A DNA stretch of 64,000 nucleotides, taken from assembly GCA_028292625.1 (NCBI GenBank), contig JAQGLY010000038.1:17590-81589 (forward strand), given 5' to 3'. Below are positions 9,076 to 17,881 of this stretch, piece by piece. The stretch comes from Herbaspirillum sp. (GTDB lineage Bacteria; Pseudomonadota; Gammaproteobacteria; Burkholderiales; Burkholderiaceae_D). Position 1 is the first letter of the stretch. Every line of letters starts with the position of its first letter. The translations under genes were made by a program, and so were the position numbers. Below the pieces are notes generated by a model. It was not told the origin of the DNA, did no database searches, and was given only the letters and a program-made list of their open reading frames with translations.

Positions 9076-9257
9076 TTGTTTTCTCCCGCTTGCGTGCCGG
9101 CCCGCGGCTGCGATCCGTACGGATGTTTACCTGCATATTCGCGCAGCGCCAGGCGGATCAATTCGCCATGGTCGGCCGCGACGCCGCGCGCAACGGTGCG
9201 GTCCAGCAATTCCAACTGCTGCTGATTGAGCTTGAGGACGACAAGATGATCGGACAT
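9072..9257 (-). CDS. Small ribbon-helix-helix (CopG-like) protein
   Basis: This 61-residue protein has a beta-strand VVLKLN followed by two helices (QQQLELLDRTVARG and HGELIRLALREYAGKH), the pattern of a ribbon-helix-helix DNA-binding domain, and a polar tail. The start at 9257 is chosen because upstream in-frame Met codons run into the divergent promoter region. Its stop overlaps the DUF1989 start (ATGA). It may be a local repressor, or the antitoxin-type fold may serve another role with DUF1989. No toxin partner is visible. Confidence 0.7.
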   Translation of the reverse strand: MSDHLVVLKLNQQQLELLDRTVARGVAADHGELIRLALREYAGKHPYGSQPRAGTQAGENK

Positions 9258-9312
9258 ATCTGCTTTCTTTTTATGAGTGCTTGCTGGCGGTGCAAACGGC
9301 ATATACAGCGTT

Positions 9313-9328
9313 AGCATGAGGCGTGCCA
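9313..9328 (-). promoter_or_regulatory. Sigma-54 promoter for the RHH-DUF1989 operon
   Basis: On the minus strand the element is TGGCACG-CCTC-ATGCT: the -24 block is perfect, the -12 block has one mismatch, and GG and GC are ten bases apart. It is directly back to back with the plus-strand promoter at 9331. Confidence 0.55.
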
Positions 9329-9330
9329 GC

Positions 9331-9346
9331 TGGCACTCCTTTTGCA
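9331..9346 (+). promoter_or_regulatory. Sigma-54 promoter for the RutB-like hydrolase
   Basis: TGGCACT-CCTT-TTGCA has full -24 and -12 blocks with correct spacing. Its -24 block and that of the opposite promoter form the perfect palindrome GTGCCAGCTGGCAC at 9323-9336. Transcription would start near 9357, about 60 bases before the ATG. Confidence 0.7.
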
Positions 9347-9415
9347 TGCCGGCAGAGCAGGGCGCGGTGTTCGCATGCCGCGCATCCGGATCGCCATTCA
9401 TGGAAAGAGGAACGT

Positions 9416-10225
9416 ATGTCCAAAGCTGCATTGTCCGACGTCGAACAGATCCCCGGCGCGCTGGGAAAAGGGGCCAACTACCATTGGCTGGCGACCCGGG
9501 ACGTGGTCAATATGGCGATGGAGCCGCCCGCGCCGCGCACGCTGCAAATCGACTGCGAACCGCAGTCGGTGATCGTCAATCTCAGGCAGACCGCGATCGT
9601 CGTGATCGATATGCAAAACGATTTTTGCACCAAAGGGGGATGGGTCGATCAAATCGGGGGCGACCCGAACCCGGATCGTGCACCGATTGCGCCGCTGCAG
9701 CGGCTGCTGCCTGCTTTGCGTGCGGCTGGCGTGCCGGTGATATGGGTAAACTGGGGCAACCGGCCGGATCTGCTCAACATGCCGCCCAACCAGATCCACC
9801 TGTACCAGCCTTCCGGCCGCGGCGTCGGCCTGGGCGACCCGCTCGCGAGCAACGGCGCGCCGGTCCTCGAAAAGGATTCATGGGCCGCGGCGGTGGTGGA
9901 CGAACTGGCCCCCGATCCGGCCGATATCAAGGTCGACAAGTACCGCATCAGCGGGTTCTGGGATACGCCGCTCGACAGCATACTGCGCAACCTCGGCGTC
10001 AAATCGATATTGTTCGCCGGCGTCAATACCGATCAATGCGTGCTGCATTCCCTGACCGACGCCAATTTCCTCGGCTACGGCTGCGTGATGGTGGAGGACT
10101 GCTGCGCCACCACGTCGCCCGCGTTCTGCACCGAAGCGACGGTATGGAACGTCAAGAAATGCTTCGGCTTCGTCACCGATTCGTCGCGCATATTGGCCGC
10201 GTTGCAGGCCACGCCACCCGCCTGA
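9416..10225 (+). CDS. RutB-like cysteine hydrolase (isochorismatase family)
   Basis: The 269-residue protein has the Asp-Lys-Cys triad in VIDMQNDF (about residue 63), VDKYRISGF and GVNTDQCVLHS. An N-terminal extension of about 45 residues makes it longer than simple nicotinamidase-like members and similar in size and layout to ureidoacrylate amidohydrolase RutB. In the Rut pathway that enzyme hydrolyses the product made from uracil by the FMN monooxygenase RutA, so a similar ureide substrate is likely here. The start follows AAAGAGGA. It is convergent with the LysR gene, with five bases between the stops. Biuret or another ureide are alternatives. Confidence 0.85.
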   Translation: MSKAALSDVEQIPGALGKGANYHWLATRDVVNMAMEPPAPRTLQIDCEPQSVIVNLRQTAIVVIDMQNDFCTKGGWVDQIGGDPNPDRAPIAPLQRLLPALRAAGVPVIWVNWGNRPDLLNMPPNQIHLYQPSGRGVGLGDPLASNGAPVLEKDSWAAAVVDELAPDPADIKVDKYRISGFWDTPLDSILRNLGVKSILFAGVNTDQCVLHSLTDANFLGYGCVMVEDCCATTSPAFCTEATVWNVKKCFGFVTDSSRILAALQATPPA

Positions 10226-10230
10226 CAAGG

Positions 10231-11169
10231 CTATTTCTCGATCAATTCCTTGACGGTCTTGCCGATCAGGTCGCGCAGCCATTTGTGTTCGGTGGCCTGA
10301 TGCACGCGTTCATGCCAGAGTTGATAAAAACGCATGGCGGGAAATTTGATCGGCACGGTGAAGGTCTTCAGCGGCAGGCTTTTTTCGTAAAAGCGCAGGA
10401 ATTGGCGGCCGGTGGTCAGCACCAGGTCCGACTGCAGCAGCATGTAAGGCATCTGGCCGAAGTACGCCGATTCGACCACCACGTTGCGCCGCATATTCTG
10501 CCGTTCCAGAAACGCTTCGATCACGCCGTGATAGCCGGGCAGCATCTGCGACGGCGCCACATGCGGCAGCGACAAATAGTCTTCTATCGTCATCTGGTCC
10601 GGCGCCGTGCGTTTGGCGTACGCGCAATCGGCGCGCATGCTGCAGGCGATCGGTTCCTGGAACAGCTTGGACAGATGCAGATGCGACGGCGGTTCTTCCC
10701 AGTTGGCGATCACCAGATCGAGGTCGCCGTCGGACAGCAGACGCACGAAGTCGACGTCGCGTCCGAGGCCATGGATCACGATGCGGCTTTTCGGCGATTC
10801 GCGCCGTACTCTGGCGACGATATTGGGCAGAAACTGCGTATCGAGATAGTCGGGCGCGGCGATGTTGAAGGTGCGCGCCTCTTCCTGCGCGATGAACGGT
10901 TTCTGGTGGATGAACAGGCGCTCCATCTCGTCGAGGATGCGTTTGGCCGGACGCATCAGGCTTTCGCCGTGCTGGGTCGGAATCATGCCGCGCGCGCCGC
11001 GCACCAGCAACGGATCGCCGGTCAGCTCGCGCAGCTTGCGCAGCGAAGCCGAGATCGACGGTTGCGGCTGGTTCAGTTTCATCGCCACCCGCGAGACGTT
11101 TTTCTCGGAGAGCAGCATGTACAGAATGCGGACCAGGTGGATATCGATGTGGGAAGGAAGCTTGGCCAT
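10231..11169 (-). CDS. LysR-family transcriptional regulator
   Basis: The 312-residue protein has an N-terminal winged helix-turn-helix (VSRVAMKLNQPQPSISASLRKLRELTGDPLLVR, residues about 25-57, split here only by gaps of text) and a LysR substrate-binding domain from about residue 95. The start is the first ATG after an AT-rich region with a dyad suited to LysR binding. It lies downstream of the FMN monooxygenase gene in the same direction, 90 bases apart. It is the only full-size regulator in the window, so it probably senses a pathway compound. It cannot itself activate sigma-54 promoters, so another activator is needed for those. Confidence 0.9.
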   Translation of the reverse strand: MAKLPSHIDIHLVRILYMLLSEKNVSRVAMKLNQPQPSISASLRKLRELTGDPLLVRGARGMIPTQHGESLMRPAKRILDEMERLFIHQKPFIAQEEARTFNIAAPDYLDTQFLPNIVARVRRESPKSRIVIHGLGRDVDFVRLLSDGDLDLVIANWEEPPSHLHLSKLFQEPIACSMRADCAYAKRTAPDQMTIEDYLSLPHVAPSQMLPGYHGVIEAFLERQNMRRNVVVESAYFGQMPYMLLQSDLVLTTGRQFLRFYEKSLPLKTFTVPIKFPAMRFYQLWHERVHQATEHKWLRDLIGKTVKELIEK

Positions 11170-11190
11170 GACCCGAATGTTATGTTGGAA

Positions 11191-11217
11191 TATATTGATA
11201 ATCCTATGTGCAATATA
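11191..11217. promoter_or_regulatory. Candidate LysR operator
   Basis: TATATTG-N13-CAATATA is a perfect inverted repeat of seven bases per arm, 22 bases before the LysR start, in an AT-rich patch of otherwise GC-rich DNA. It contains a T-N-A type dyad as bound by LysR proteins and suits autoregulation. Binding by this regulator is an inference. Confidence 0.45.
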
Positions 11218-11259
11218 CTCCGTACCGAATAATTTGGTGGGTCATTCGCGTCATTTCGT

Positions 11260-12567
11260 TCAGAATTCCAGCAGCGTTTCGCGCAGCAGCTTTTTCGTAT
11301 AGTGTGTCCGCGCCAGGCCGCGCCGTTGCAATGCCGGCACCAGTCCGTCGGTGACTTCGTGGATGTAGCGGCGGCTGATGTGGTGAAACGGCGCCTTGAT
11401 CAGGAAGCCGTCGCCGCCGACCGCTTCCATGATCTCGCCCATCCTGTCGGCGACGCTGTCGGGGGTGCCCACCAGCTTGATCGATCCGGTGCTGCCGCCG
11501 TCGGCCACCAATTGGCGCAAGGTCTTGCCGCTGCCCCATTGCTGAAACTTCTCCAGCGATCCCAGCCCGCCGTTGGTGGACAGCTTCTCGGGCAGCGGCC
11601 GGTCAAGTTCGTATTGGGAAAAATCGAGGTCGGTAAAGGCGCCGAGGAAAGCCAGCGTGCGGTGCACGTAGTCATCCGAATGCATGCCTTTATGGTAGGC
11701 GGCCTCGGCCGCTGCTTCGGTTTCGGCCAGCACCGGCGACGCCAGGAACAGCACCTTGACGTGGTCCGGGTTGCGGCCCAGCCTGGCGGCGCGCGCCCGC
11801 ACATCGTCGCGATAGGCTTTCATGCCTTCGATGCCGTTGGCCACGCCGATCACCGCATCCGCATGCTGCGCGGCGAATTCGCGCCCGCGCGGCGAGGCGC
11901 CGGCCTGCAGATACATCGGACGTCCTTGCGGACACGGCACGGTATTGAGCGGGCCGCGGCACTTGAAATAGCGGCCCTCGAAATGAATCGGGCTGACCTT
12001 GGTGTAATCGGCGTAGGTATCGCTGTCGCGATCCATCACCACGGCATCCGGATCCCAGGAGCCGAACAAGCGATTGACCACCTCCATGTATTCGTCGGCC
12101 ATGTCGTAGCGCAGTTCGCGCAGCGGCAGCGTGTCCATGCCGAAGTTCTGCGCGGCGGCGTCTTCGCCGCTGGTGACGATGTTCCAGCCGAAACGGCCTT
12201 CGCTGATGTTGTCGATGGTCGCCGCCAGCCGCGCCAGCAGGAAAGGGGGATAAGCCATCGTCGACAGTGTCGGCACGATGCCCAGGCGGCTGGTGTTGGC
12301 GCCGATCAGCGCGGCCAATGGCGCCGGGTCCTGCAGCGGAATCAGCGCCCCCAGCTTCAATCCCATTTTGGCGCTGCCGCCATAGATTTCGGAAACGTGC
12401 AGCTTGTCTTCCATCACCATGAAATCGAAGCAGGCGCGCTCCAGCGCCTGCGCCCATTCGACATGGAATTTTCCATTCCACGGTTTGCCGCCAGCGGATG
12501 CGAACGGCTGGTTCCATTCGTCGGTGCCGGCGCTGGCGAACCAGCCCAGGTGAAATTTTTTGCTCAT
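11260..12567 (-). CDS. FMN-dependent monooxygenase, NtaA/DszA family, paralogue 1
   Basis: The 435-residue TIM-barrel enzyme belongs to the bacterial-luciferase superfamily, NtaA/SnaA/DszA group, which uses FMNH2 from a separate reductase. It shows KFHLGWF at the N-terminus, the flavin-site segment WNIVTSGED near residue 135, GRYFKCRGPLNT and GRPMYLQAGASPRGREFA. It is the most divergent of the five copies: residues 38-75 (FDFMVMEDKLHVSEIYG) differ from the DTLM pattern of the others. It is the last gene of an operon with a second paralogue and a molybdenum hydroxylase. Relatives open nitrilotriacetate, sulfone or ring-amide bonds; the substrate here is unknown. Confidence 0.92.
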   Translation of the reverse strand: MSKKFHLGWFASAGTDEWNQPFASAGGKPWNGKFHVEWAQALERACFDFMVMEDKLHVSEIYGGSAKMGLKLGALIPLQDPAPLAALIGANTSRLGIVPTLSTMAYPPFLLARLAATIDNISEGRFGWNIVTSGEDAAAQNFGMDTLPLRELRYDMADEYMEVVNRLFGSWDPDAVVMDRDSDTYADYTKVSPIHFEGRYFKCRGPLNTVPCPQGRPMYLQAGASPRGREFAAQHADAVIGVANGIEGMKAYRDDVRARAARLGRNPDHVKVLFLASPVLAETEAAAEAAYHKGMHSDDYVHRTLAFLGAFTDLDFSQYELDRPLPEKLSTNGGLGSLEKFQQWGSGKTLRQLVADGGSTGSIKLVGTPDSVADRMGEIMEAVGGDGFLIKAPFHHISRRYIHEVTDGLVPALQRRGLARTHYTKKLLRETLLEF

Positions 12568-12589
12568 GCTTATCTCAACATTCTTTTCA

Positions 12590-13897
12590 TCAAAACTCTC
12601 TCAGGGTCTCGCGCAAGGTGTCCTTGGTGTACACGGTGCGAGTCAGCCCGCGCCGTTGCAGCGCCGGTACCAGGCCTTCGGTGATTTCATGAATGTAGCG
12701 GCGGTTGATCAGATGGAACGGCTCCTTCAGCAGGAAGCCGTCGCCGCCGACCGCTTCCATCGCCGCGCCCATTTTTTCGGCGACCTGGTCGGGGGTGCCG
12801 ATCAATTCGATCGACGATTGCGGGCCGTTCTCGACCGTCAACTGGCGCAGCGTCTTGCCGCTGCCGAATTGCTGGAACGCATCGAGCGAGCCTTGCTCGC
12901 CATTGGTGGTGAGCTTGCCGGGCAAGGGTTGGTCCAGTTCGTATTGCGAAAAGTCGATGTCGGTGAAGGAGCCGAACAAGGCCAGGGTTTGTTCGATGAA
13001 GGATTTCGACGAGACGCCGCGCTGGTATTTTTCGCGCGCTTCTTCCTCGGTTTCGCCCAGCACCGGGGCGGCCAGGAACAGCACCTTGACGTCGTCCGGG
13101 TTGCGGCCGGCGGCGTCCGCCTTGGCGCGCACGTCGTCGCGGTATTCCTTCATCGCCGTCACGCCGTGCATGATGGCGATAATGGAATCGGCATGCTTGC
13201 CGGCAAATGCGCGTCCGCGCGGCGAACCGCCGGCCTGGACGTAGGTCGGACGTCCCTGCGGACTCGGCGCGGTGTTCAGCGGGCCGCGGCACTTGAAAAA
13301 TTTTCCTTCGAAATGGATCGGGCGCACCTTGGTGAAATCGGCGTAGGTGTCGGTCGCGCGATCCATCACCACCGCATCCGCATCCCAGGACGTGAACAGT
13401 TGGTTGACCACTTGCATGTATTCATCCGCCATTTCGTAGCGCAGTTCGCGCGGCGGCAGTTTGTCCATGCCGAAATTCTGCGCCGCCAGGTCTTCGCCGC
13501 TGGTGACGATGTTCCAGCCATAGCGGCCGCCGGCGATATGGTCCAGCGTGGCGGCCAGACGTGCCAGCAGGAACGGCGGGTAGGCCAGCGTGGACAGGGT
13601 GGAAACGATGCCGATGTTGGTGGTGGCAGCGCCGATCAGGGCCGCCAGCGGCGCCGGGTCGTGCTTGGGCGCCATGATGCCGTTTTTCAGGTAGATCTCC
13701 GTGCTGTGTCCGTAGGAGTCGGACACCATCAGCGTGTCTTCCAGCATCAGGTAATCGAAACAGGCGCGCTCCAGCGTTTTGGCCATCTCGATATAGAACT
13801 TGCCATCCCATGGCTTGCCGCCGCCGGATGAAAAGGGATGGTTCCATTGATCCAGCGCAAAACTGGTGAACCAGCCCAGATGGAATTTTTTGGTCAT
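12590..13897 (-). CDS. FMN-dependent monooxygenase, NtaA/DszA family, paralogue 2
   Basis: This 435-residue paralogue aligns end to end with the other four copies and has the same flavin-site segment WNIVTSGEDLAAQNFG and GRPTYVQAGGSPRGR. Differences cluster near residues 12-28 and 45-75, where luciferase-fold enzymes shape the substrate pocket. Its ATG at 13897 overlaps the stop of the molybdenum hydroxylase large subunit by four bases and is preceded by GGAGAAAT, so it is translationally coupled to that enzyme. This suggests that it acts on a product of the hydroxylase. It needs reduced FMN, most likely from the flavin reductase at 40068. Confidence 0.92.
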   Translation of the reverse strand: MTKKFHLGWFTSFALDQWNHPFSSGGGKPWDGKFYIEMAKTLERACFDYLMLEDTLMVSDSYGHSTEIYLKNGIMAPKHDPAPLAALIGAATTNIGIVSTLSTLAYPPFLLARLAATLDHIAGGRYGWNIVTSGEDLAAQNFGMDKLPPRELRYEMADEYMQVVNQLFTSWDADAVVMDRATDTYADFTKVRPIHFEGKFFKCRGPLNTAPSPQGRPTYVQAGGSPRGRAFAGKHADSIIAIMHGVTAMKEYRDDVRAKADAAGRNPDDVKVLFLAAPVLGETEEEAREKYQRGVSSKSFIEQTLALFGSFTDIDFSQYELDQPLPGKLTTNGEQGSLDAFQQFGSGKTLRQLTVENGPQSSIELIGTPDQVAEKMGAAMEAVGGDGFLLKEPFHLINRRYIHEITEGLVPALQRRGLTRTVYTKDTLRETLREF

Positions 13898-16251
13898 GGC
13901 ATTTCTCCTTTGGATGCGTGCGCGCGAATGCGCGCCTGTTCGGCCAGCGCCCATACCCTGGACGGCGACAAGGGCAGTTCCGTCACGTCGACGCCGAGCG
14001 CGGCCGATACGGCGTTGCCGACGGCGGCGGCGACCGCCAGGATGCCGCCTTCACCGGCGCCCTTGACGCCGAGCGGGTTGGAAAGCGCCGGGTGCGACGC
14101 CAGCGTGACGCCTCTGACGTTGGGAAAATCGGTGGCGGTCGGCAGCAGATAATCGGCCAGCGACGCGTTGAGCAATTGCGCCTGATCGTCGTACACCAGG
14201 TGATCGAGAAACACCCCGCCCAGTCCTTGCACGATCGCGCCGATCAGCTGGCCGTGGACCAGCATCGGGTTCAGGATGCGGCCGACGTCGTCCACCGCCA
14301 CATAATCGAGCACCTCGACCTGGCCGGTTTTCGGATCGACCGCGACGTGCGCCGCATGCGAGCCATAGCCGAAGGTGTGATACTGATTGAAAAAAGTGCC
14401 TTCGGCGCTGAGCGCAATACCGTGATGCGCCGCGACGCCGGCCAGTTCCTGCCAGCTCAGGAGCGCGCCGCCGGGCGCCGTCACGCCATCGTCGGACACC
14501 AGCAGAGCGGACCCGGGGCAATGGAAATGGCGCGCCGCCGCGTCGAGCAACAGCGCCCGCAGTTTCTGGGTGGCGTCGAGTACGGCGCAGCCGCCCATGG
14601 TGGCGGAGCGCGAGTGATAACTGCCGAAGCCTTCGGCCAGCAGGGTGGTGGAGCCGTGCAGCACGCGCACGCGGTGCGGCGCCACACCCAGCGTCTCGGC
14701 GGCGACCTGGGTCAAGCCGGTGGCGATGCCCTGGCCGATGGCGCTGGAGCCGACCGCCACCGTGAATGTACCGTGCGCATCGAGCGAGGCTTTGGCGTTT
14801 TCGCGCGGCGCGCCGCCGGAATCTTCAATGAAGCAGGCGATGCCTGCACCGTGTCTGCGGCCGTCGATCAGCCGGCCTTGTTGTTGAAATATGTCGGTCC
14901 AGCCGATTTCCGCGATGCAGCGCTCGAAGGCGGCGTGGTAGTCGCCGGTGTCGAGAACGGCTTCGCCCTCGAACGGCACCAGATGGCCGAGCGAGTAGGG
15001 GAGTTCGGCATGCGGAATCAGGTTCTTGCGGCGCAATGCGATCGGGTCGATCTTCAGTTCGCGCGCGGCGATGTCGATCATTCGCTCGCGGAAGAAGGTC
15101 GCTTCGACGTTGCCGGGTCCGCGATACGTGCCGACCGGCGTCTTGCTGGTCATGATGGACGCCACCTCGATCTCGAAAGCCGGGATCCGGTATGGTCCGT
15201 GCAGAAATTGCAGGGTCTTGGCCGGCACCACGCCGCCGCCGGTGCGGATGTAGGCGCCCATGTCGGTGAACACGCGTCCGCGCAGGCCGAGTATGGTGCC
15301 GTCGCGCGCGCAGGCGATCGTCAGTTCGCAATCCGCCTGGCGCGAATGATTGGTGGCCATCAGGTGTTCGCGCCGGTCTTCTATCCATTTGACCGGCCGC
15401 TGCAGCTGCCGCGCCGCAAACGGAATCAGGAAGTCTTCCGGATAAAACTCGCCGCGCACGCCGAATCCGCCGCCGACGCTGACCTCGATCAGGTCGACCT
15501 GTTCCGGCGGCAAGCCGAGCATGGCGGCCAGCATCTTGCGATTGAAAAACGCGGCTTTGGCGGCGCCGTGCACCGTCATGTGTTGCGCGGCGGCGTCCCA
15601 TTGCGCCAGCAGGCCGCGCGTTTCGAGCGTGACGGCGGTCTGGCGCTGCGAACGAAAGGTTTCCGTGCGCACATAGTCCGCGTTGTCGAAGACCCGCTCC
15701 GGCGCGCCCAGCACCGAGGTGTAGCGCCAGGCGACGTTGCTGCCGCTGGCTTCGAACAGCAGCGTAGCGTTTGCTTCGGCCGCGGCGCAGTCGGGTATGG
15801 CCGGCAACGGTTCGATGTCCAGCCCGATCAATTCCAGCGCGTCCTCGGCCAGCGCGCGGCTGTCGGCGATCACCAGCGCGATCGGTTCGCCTACATAGCG
15901 CACCTTGTCGCTGGCGATCACCGGTTGCAGATAAGGCCGGTATTGCGGCACGTCGGCCAGCCGCGGCCTGATGATCGGAATGTCCAGCCCGCCGCGCGCG
16001 ATATCGGCGGCCGTGAAGACCGCATGCACGCCGGGGGCGGCGCGCGCCGCGCCGATGTCGAGCCCGGCGATGCGGCCATGCGCCATCGGGCTGCGCAAGA
16101 CGGCCGCGTGCAGCATGTCGGGCCGGTGCAGGTCGTCGACAAAGATCGCGCGCCCGGTCAGCAGCGCGGCATCCTCGACCCGTTCCATCGGCTGTCCGAT
16201 CAACGCGCCAGTGGATGCGCCGCCATGCAGCTTGGTTTCCGGTGCGTTCAT
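13894..16251 (-). CDS. Molybdenum hydroxylase large subunit (CoxL/XdhB type), system 1
   Basis: The 785-residue molybdopterin-binding subunit of the xanthine dehydrogenase family starts with GQPMERVEDAALLTGRAIF and has the catalytic Glu in GVKGAGEGG near residue 745. The VGGGFGVRGEFYPED segment near residue 250 belongs to the cofactor site. It has no selenocysteine and no CO-dehydrogenase VAYRCSFR loop, so it is a generic hydroxylase of N-heterocycles or aldehydes rather than CO dehydrogenase. It overlaps the small subunit by four bases. The enzyme would add a water-derived hydroxyl next to a ring nitrogen. The exact substrate is not readable from sequence. Confidence 0.93.
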   Translation of the reverse strand: MNAPETKLHGGASTGALIGQPMERVEDAALLTGRAIFVDDLHRPDMLHAAVLRSPMAHGRIAGLDIGAARAAPGVHAVFTAADIARGGLDIPIIRPRLADVPQYRPYLQPVIASDKVRYVGEPIALVIADSRALAEDALELIGLDIEPLPAIPDCAAAEANATLLFEASGSNVAWRYTSVLGAPERVFDNADYVRTETFRSQRQTAVTLETRGLLAQWDAAAQHMTVHGAAKAAFFNRKMLAAMLGLPPEQVDLIEVSVGGGFGVRGEFYPEDFLIPFAARQLQRPVKWIEDRREHLMATNHSRQADCELTIACARDGTILGLRGRVFTDMGAYIRTGGGVVPAKTLQFLHGPYRIPAFEIEVASIMTSKTPVGTYRGPGNVEATFFRERMIDIAARELKIDPIALRRKNLIPHAELPYSLGHLVPFEGEAVLDTGDYHAAFERCIAEIGWTDIFQQQGRLIDGRRHGAGIACFIEDSGGAPRENAKASLDAHGTFTVAVGSSAIGQGIATGLTQVAAETLGVAPHRVRVLHGSTTLLAEGFGSYHSRSATMGGCAVLDATQKLRALLLDAAARHFHCPGSALLVSDDGVTAPGGALLSWQELAGVAAHHGIALSAEGTFFNQYHTFGYGSHAAHVAVDPKTGQVEVLDYVAVDDVGRILNPMLVHGQLIGAIVQGLGGVFLDHLVYDDQAQLLNASLADYLLPTATDFPNVRGVTLASHPALSNPLGVKGAGEGGILAVAAAVGNAVSAALGVDVTELPLSPSRVWALAEQARIRAHASKGEMP

Positions 16252-16751
16252 TTGGCGGCCTCCGGGACTTGCTGCGCGGCGCGGGCCAGGTCACGCGCTT
16301 CCGCAATCGCCGCGACGATCGGCAGGTAGCCGGTGCAGCGGCAGAGATTGCCGGACAGGACGGCGCGGATACGGTCTTCATCGGCATCCGGCTCGTCGCG
16401 CAGCAAGGCATCGGCGGTAGTCAATATGCCGGCCGTGCAAAAGCCGCATTGCAGCGCATGATGTTTGCGAAACGCGCGCTGCAGCGGCGAAAGTTCCTGA
16501 TCTTTCGCCAGGCCTTCGACGGTGGTGATCCGCGCGCCTTCGGCCTGCACCGCGAGCACCAGGCAGGAGCGTACCGCCGCGCCGTCGATCTGCACGGTGC
16601 AGCTGCCGCATACGCCGTGTTCGCAGCCGACGTGGGTGCCGGTCAACAGCAATTGGTGGCGCAGGCAATCGGCCAGCGTGGTGCGCGGCTCGACCTCGGC
16701 GTCGGCCGCGACGCCGTTGACGTGGAATTGAATCCGGACCAGGTTGCTCAT
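16248..16751 (-). CDS. Molybdenum hydroxylase [2Fe-2S] small subunit (CoxS type), system 1
   Basis: The 167-residue protein carries two [2Fe-2S] clusters. The plant-ferredoxin-type N-terminal motif is CEHGVCGSC with a further Cys (RSCLV), and the C-terminal four-helix domain has CGFC and CRCTGY. It passes electrons from the molybdenum site to the FAD subunit. Start and stop overlap the flanking subunit genes (ATGA type), fixing it in the L-S-M operon. The order on the transcript is medium, small, large subunit. Confidence 0.94.
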   Translation of the reverse strand: MSNLVRIQFHVNGVAADAEVEPRTTLADCLRHQLLLTGTHVGCEHGVCGSCTVQIDGAAVRSCLVLAVQAEGARITTVEGLAKDQELSPLQRAFRKHHALQCGFCTAGILTTADALLRDEPDADEDRIRAVLSGNLCRCTGYLPIVAAIAEARDLARAAQQVPEAAK

Positions 16752-17626
16752 GCCGGCTCCGTCAATGCAATGCCGGCGGCGCGCGCCAGTGCGCGCTCCG
16801 CCAATGTGCCGAGCAGCGCGCGCCGGTAGGCCGCGCTGCCATGCATATCGTCCGGCGGATCGACCGCCGCGCCGATCGCCGCGGCGACCGATGCGATCAG
16901 CGCGGCGTCGATTTTTTTGCCGTCGAGCATGGCTTCGGCGGCGTGCAGACGGCGCGGCAGGTCCGCCACGCCGATCACGCCGATATGCGGAGCCAGCGCA
17001 CAGCCGTCATCGTCCATATCGAAAAATACGGCGATGCCGGCCAATGCGAAGTCGCCTTTGCGGCGCGAGAATTCCTCGAAGGCCCAGCGCCGATCCGGCT
17101 TCCATGGCGGCAGATGGATGTCGACGATCAACTCGTCGGCTGCCAGTTGGGTGGAAAGTGTGCCCGTGAAAAAGTCGGCGGCGGCAATGCGGCGTTGGCC
17201 CGCGCTGCCGACGACCGTGATGTGCGCATCGCAAGCCACCGCGATGCCGGGCATCTCGGCGGCGGGGTCGGCATGCGCCAGACTTCCGCCGACCGTGCCG
17301 CGATTACGGATCTGATAGTGCGCGACGTGCGCGATGGCGGCGCACAGTAGCGGATGCGCGGCGGCCAGGGCGAGGTTGCGTTCGATGTCGCACCAGCGCA
17401 CCAGCGCGCCGAGGCGGACGCCGTCCGCCTGAATGCGAATGTGCGCCAGATCCGGCAACCTGCCGATATCGACCAACAGGCTGGGCGCCGCCATGCGGAA
17501 CGCCAGCATGGGCATCAGGCTTTGGCCGCCGGCGATGGCCTTGGCGTCGCCGTCATGCGCCTGCAGCAACGCAACCGCCTGTTCGAGCGTGGCGGGCCGT
17601 GCGTACTCGAACTGTGGTGGTTTCAT
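16748..17626 (-). CDS. Molybdenum hydroxylase FAD subunit (CoxM type), system 1
   Basis: The 292-residue FAD-binding subunit has AIAGGQSLMPML near residue 33 and RNRGTVGGSLAHADPAAE near residue 100, the two flavin-binding signatures of the family. The start at 17626 gives the usual MKPPQFEYARP N-terminus. An in-frame ATG at 17680 preceded by GAGGGGA would add 18 residues and cannot be excluded. It is the first gene of the operon that continues to FMN monooxygenase paralogues 2 and 1. The sigma-54 promoter for it lies about 250 bases upstream, beyond an inverted-repeat element. Confidence 0.9.
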   Translation of the reverse strand: MKPPQFEYARPATLEQAVALLQAHDGDAKAIAGGQSLMPMLAFRMAAPSLLVDIGRLPDLAHIRIQADGVRLGALVRWCDIERNLALAAAHPLLCAAIAHVAHYQIRNRGTVGGSLAHADPAAEMPGIAVACDAHITVVGSAGQRRIAAADFFTGTLSTQLAADELIVDIHLPPWKPDRRWAFEEFSRRKGDFALAGIAVFFDMDDDGCALAPHIGVIGVADLPRRLHAAEAMLDGKKIDAALIASVAAAIGAAVDPPDDMHGSAAYRRALLGTLAERALARAAGIALTEPA

Positions 17627-17705
17627 GTGCCGCCTTGAAATCGATAAAAGAGATGCTTCATCGGAGTTTTCTGTGGGCATTCTTTGAATTTTCCCCTCGG
17701 AGGCG

Positions 17706-17810
17706 ATCCTTCGATACGGGCTGACGCCCTACTCAGGACGAACGGTTTTCTCTAAATTTTCCCAAAAACCCGTTCGTCCTGAGTAGTCGCATGGCGACGT
17801 ATCGCAGGAT
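17706..17810. repeat. REP-like inverted repeat in the coxM leader
   Basis: Two arms of about 40 bases (17706-17745 and 17769-17810) are imperfect inverse copies: ATCC-TTCGATACG and ACTCAGGACGAACGG on the left pair with CGTTCGTCCTGAGT and CGTATCG-AGGAT on the right, with a short AT-rich loop. The stretch GTTCGTCCTGAGTAG is a common dispersed palindrome in proteobacterial genomes. It sits between the sigma-54 promoter and coxM, so the transcript would carry a long hairpin. It may only be a dispersed repeat or may affect expression. Confidence 0.7.
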
Positions 17811-17881
17811 CACCTCATCAGGTAAAACTTCAGTGCTTTAAAAATTACCCAGACAAAAGTCTGAAAAACCAAAAAGGTATA

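Noticed and set aside
13894..17626. Carbon monoxide dehydrogenase (Cox) reading of molybdenum hydroxylase 1
   Set aside because: The large subunit lacks the Cys-containing active-site loop of true CO dehydrogenase and no accessory cox genes are present.
17706..17810. Inverted repeat as insertion-sequence ends or a CRISPR element
   Set aside because: There is no transposase, no target duplication and no repeated unit with spacers; a single palindromic pair fits a REP-like element.
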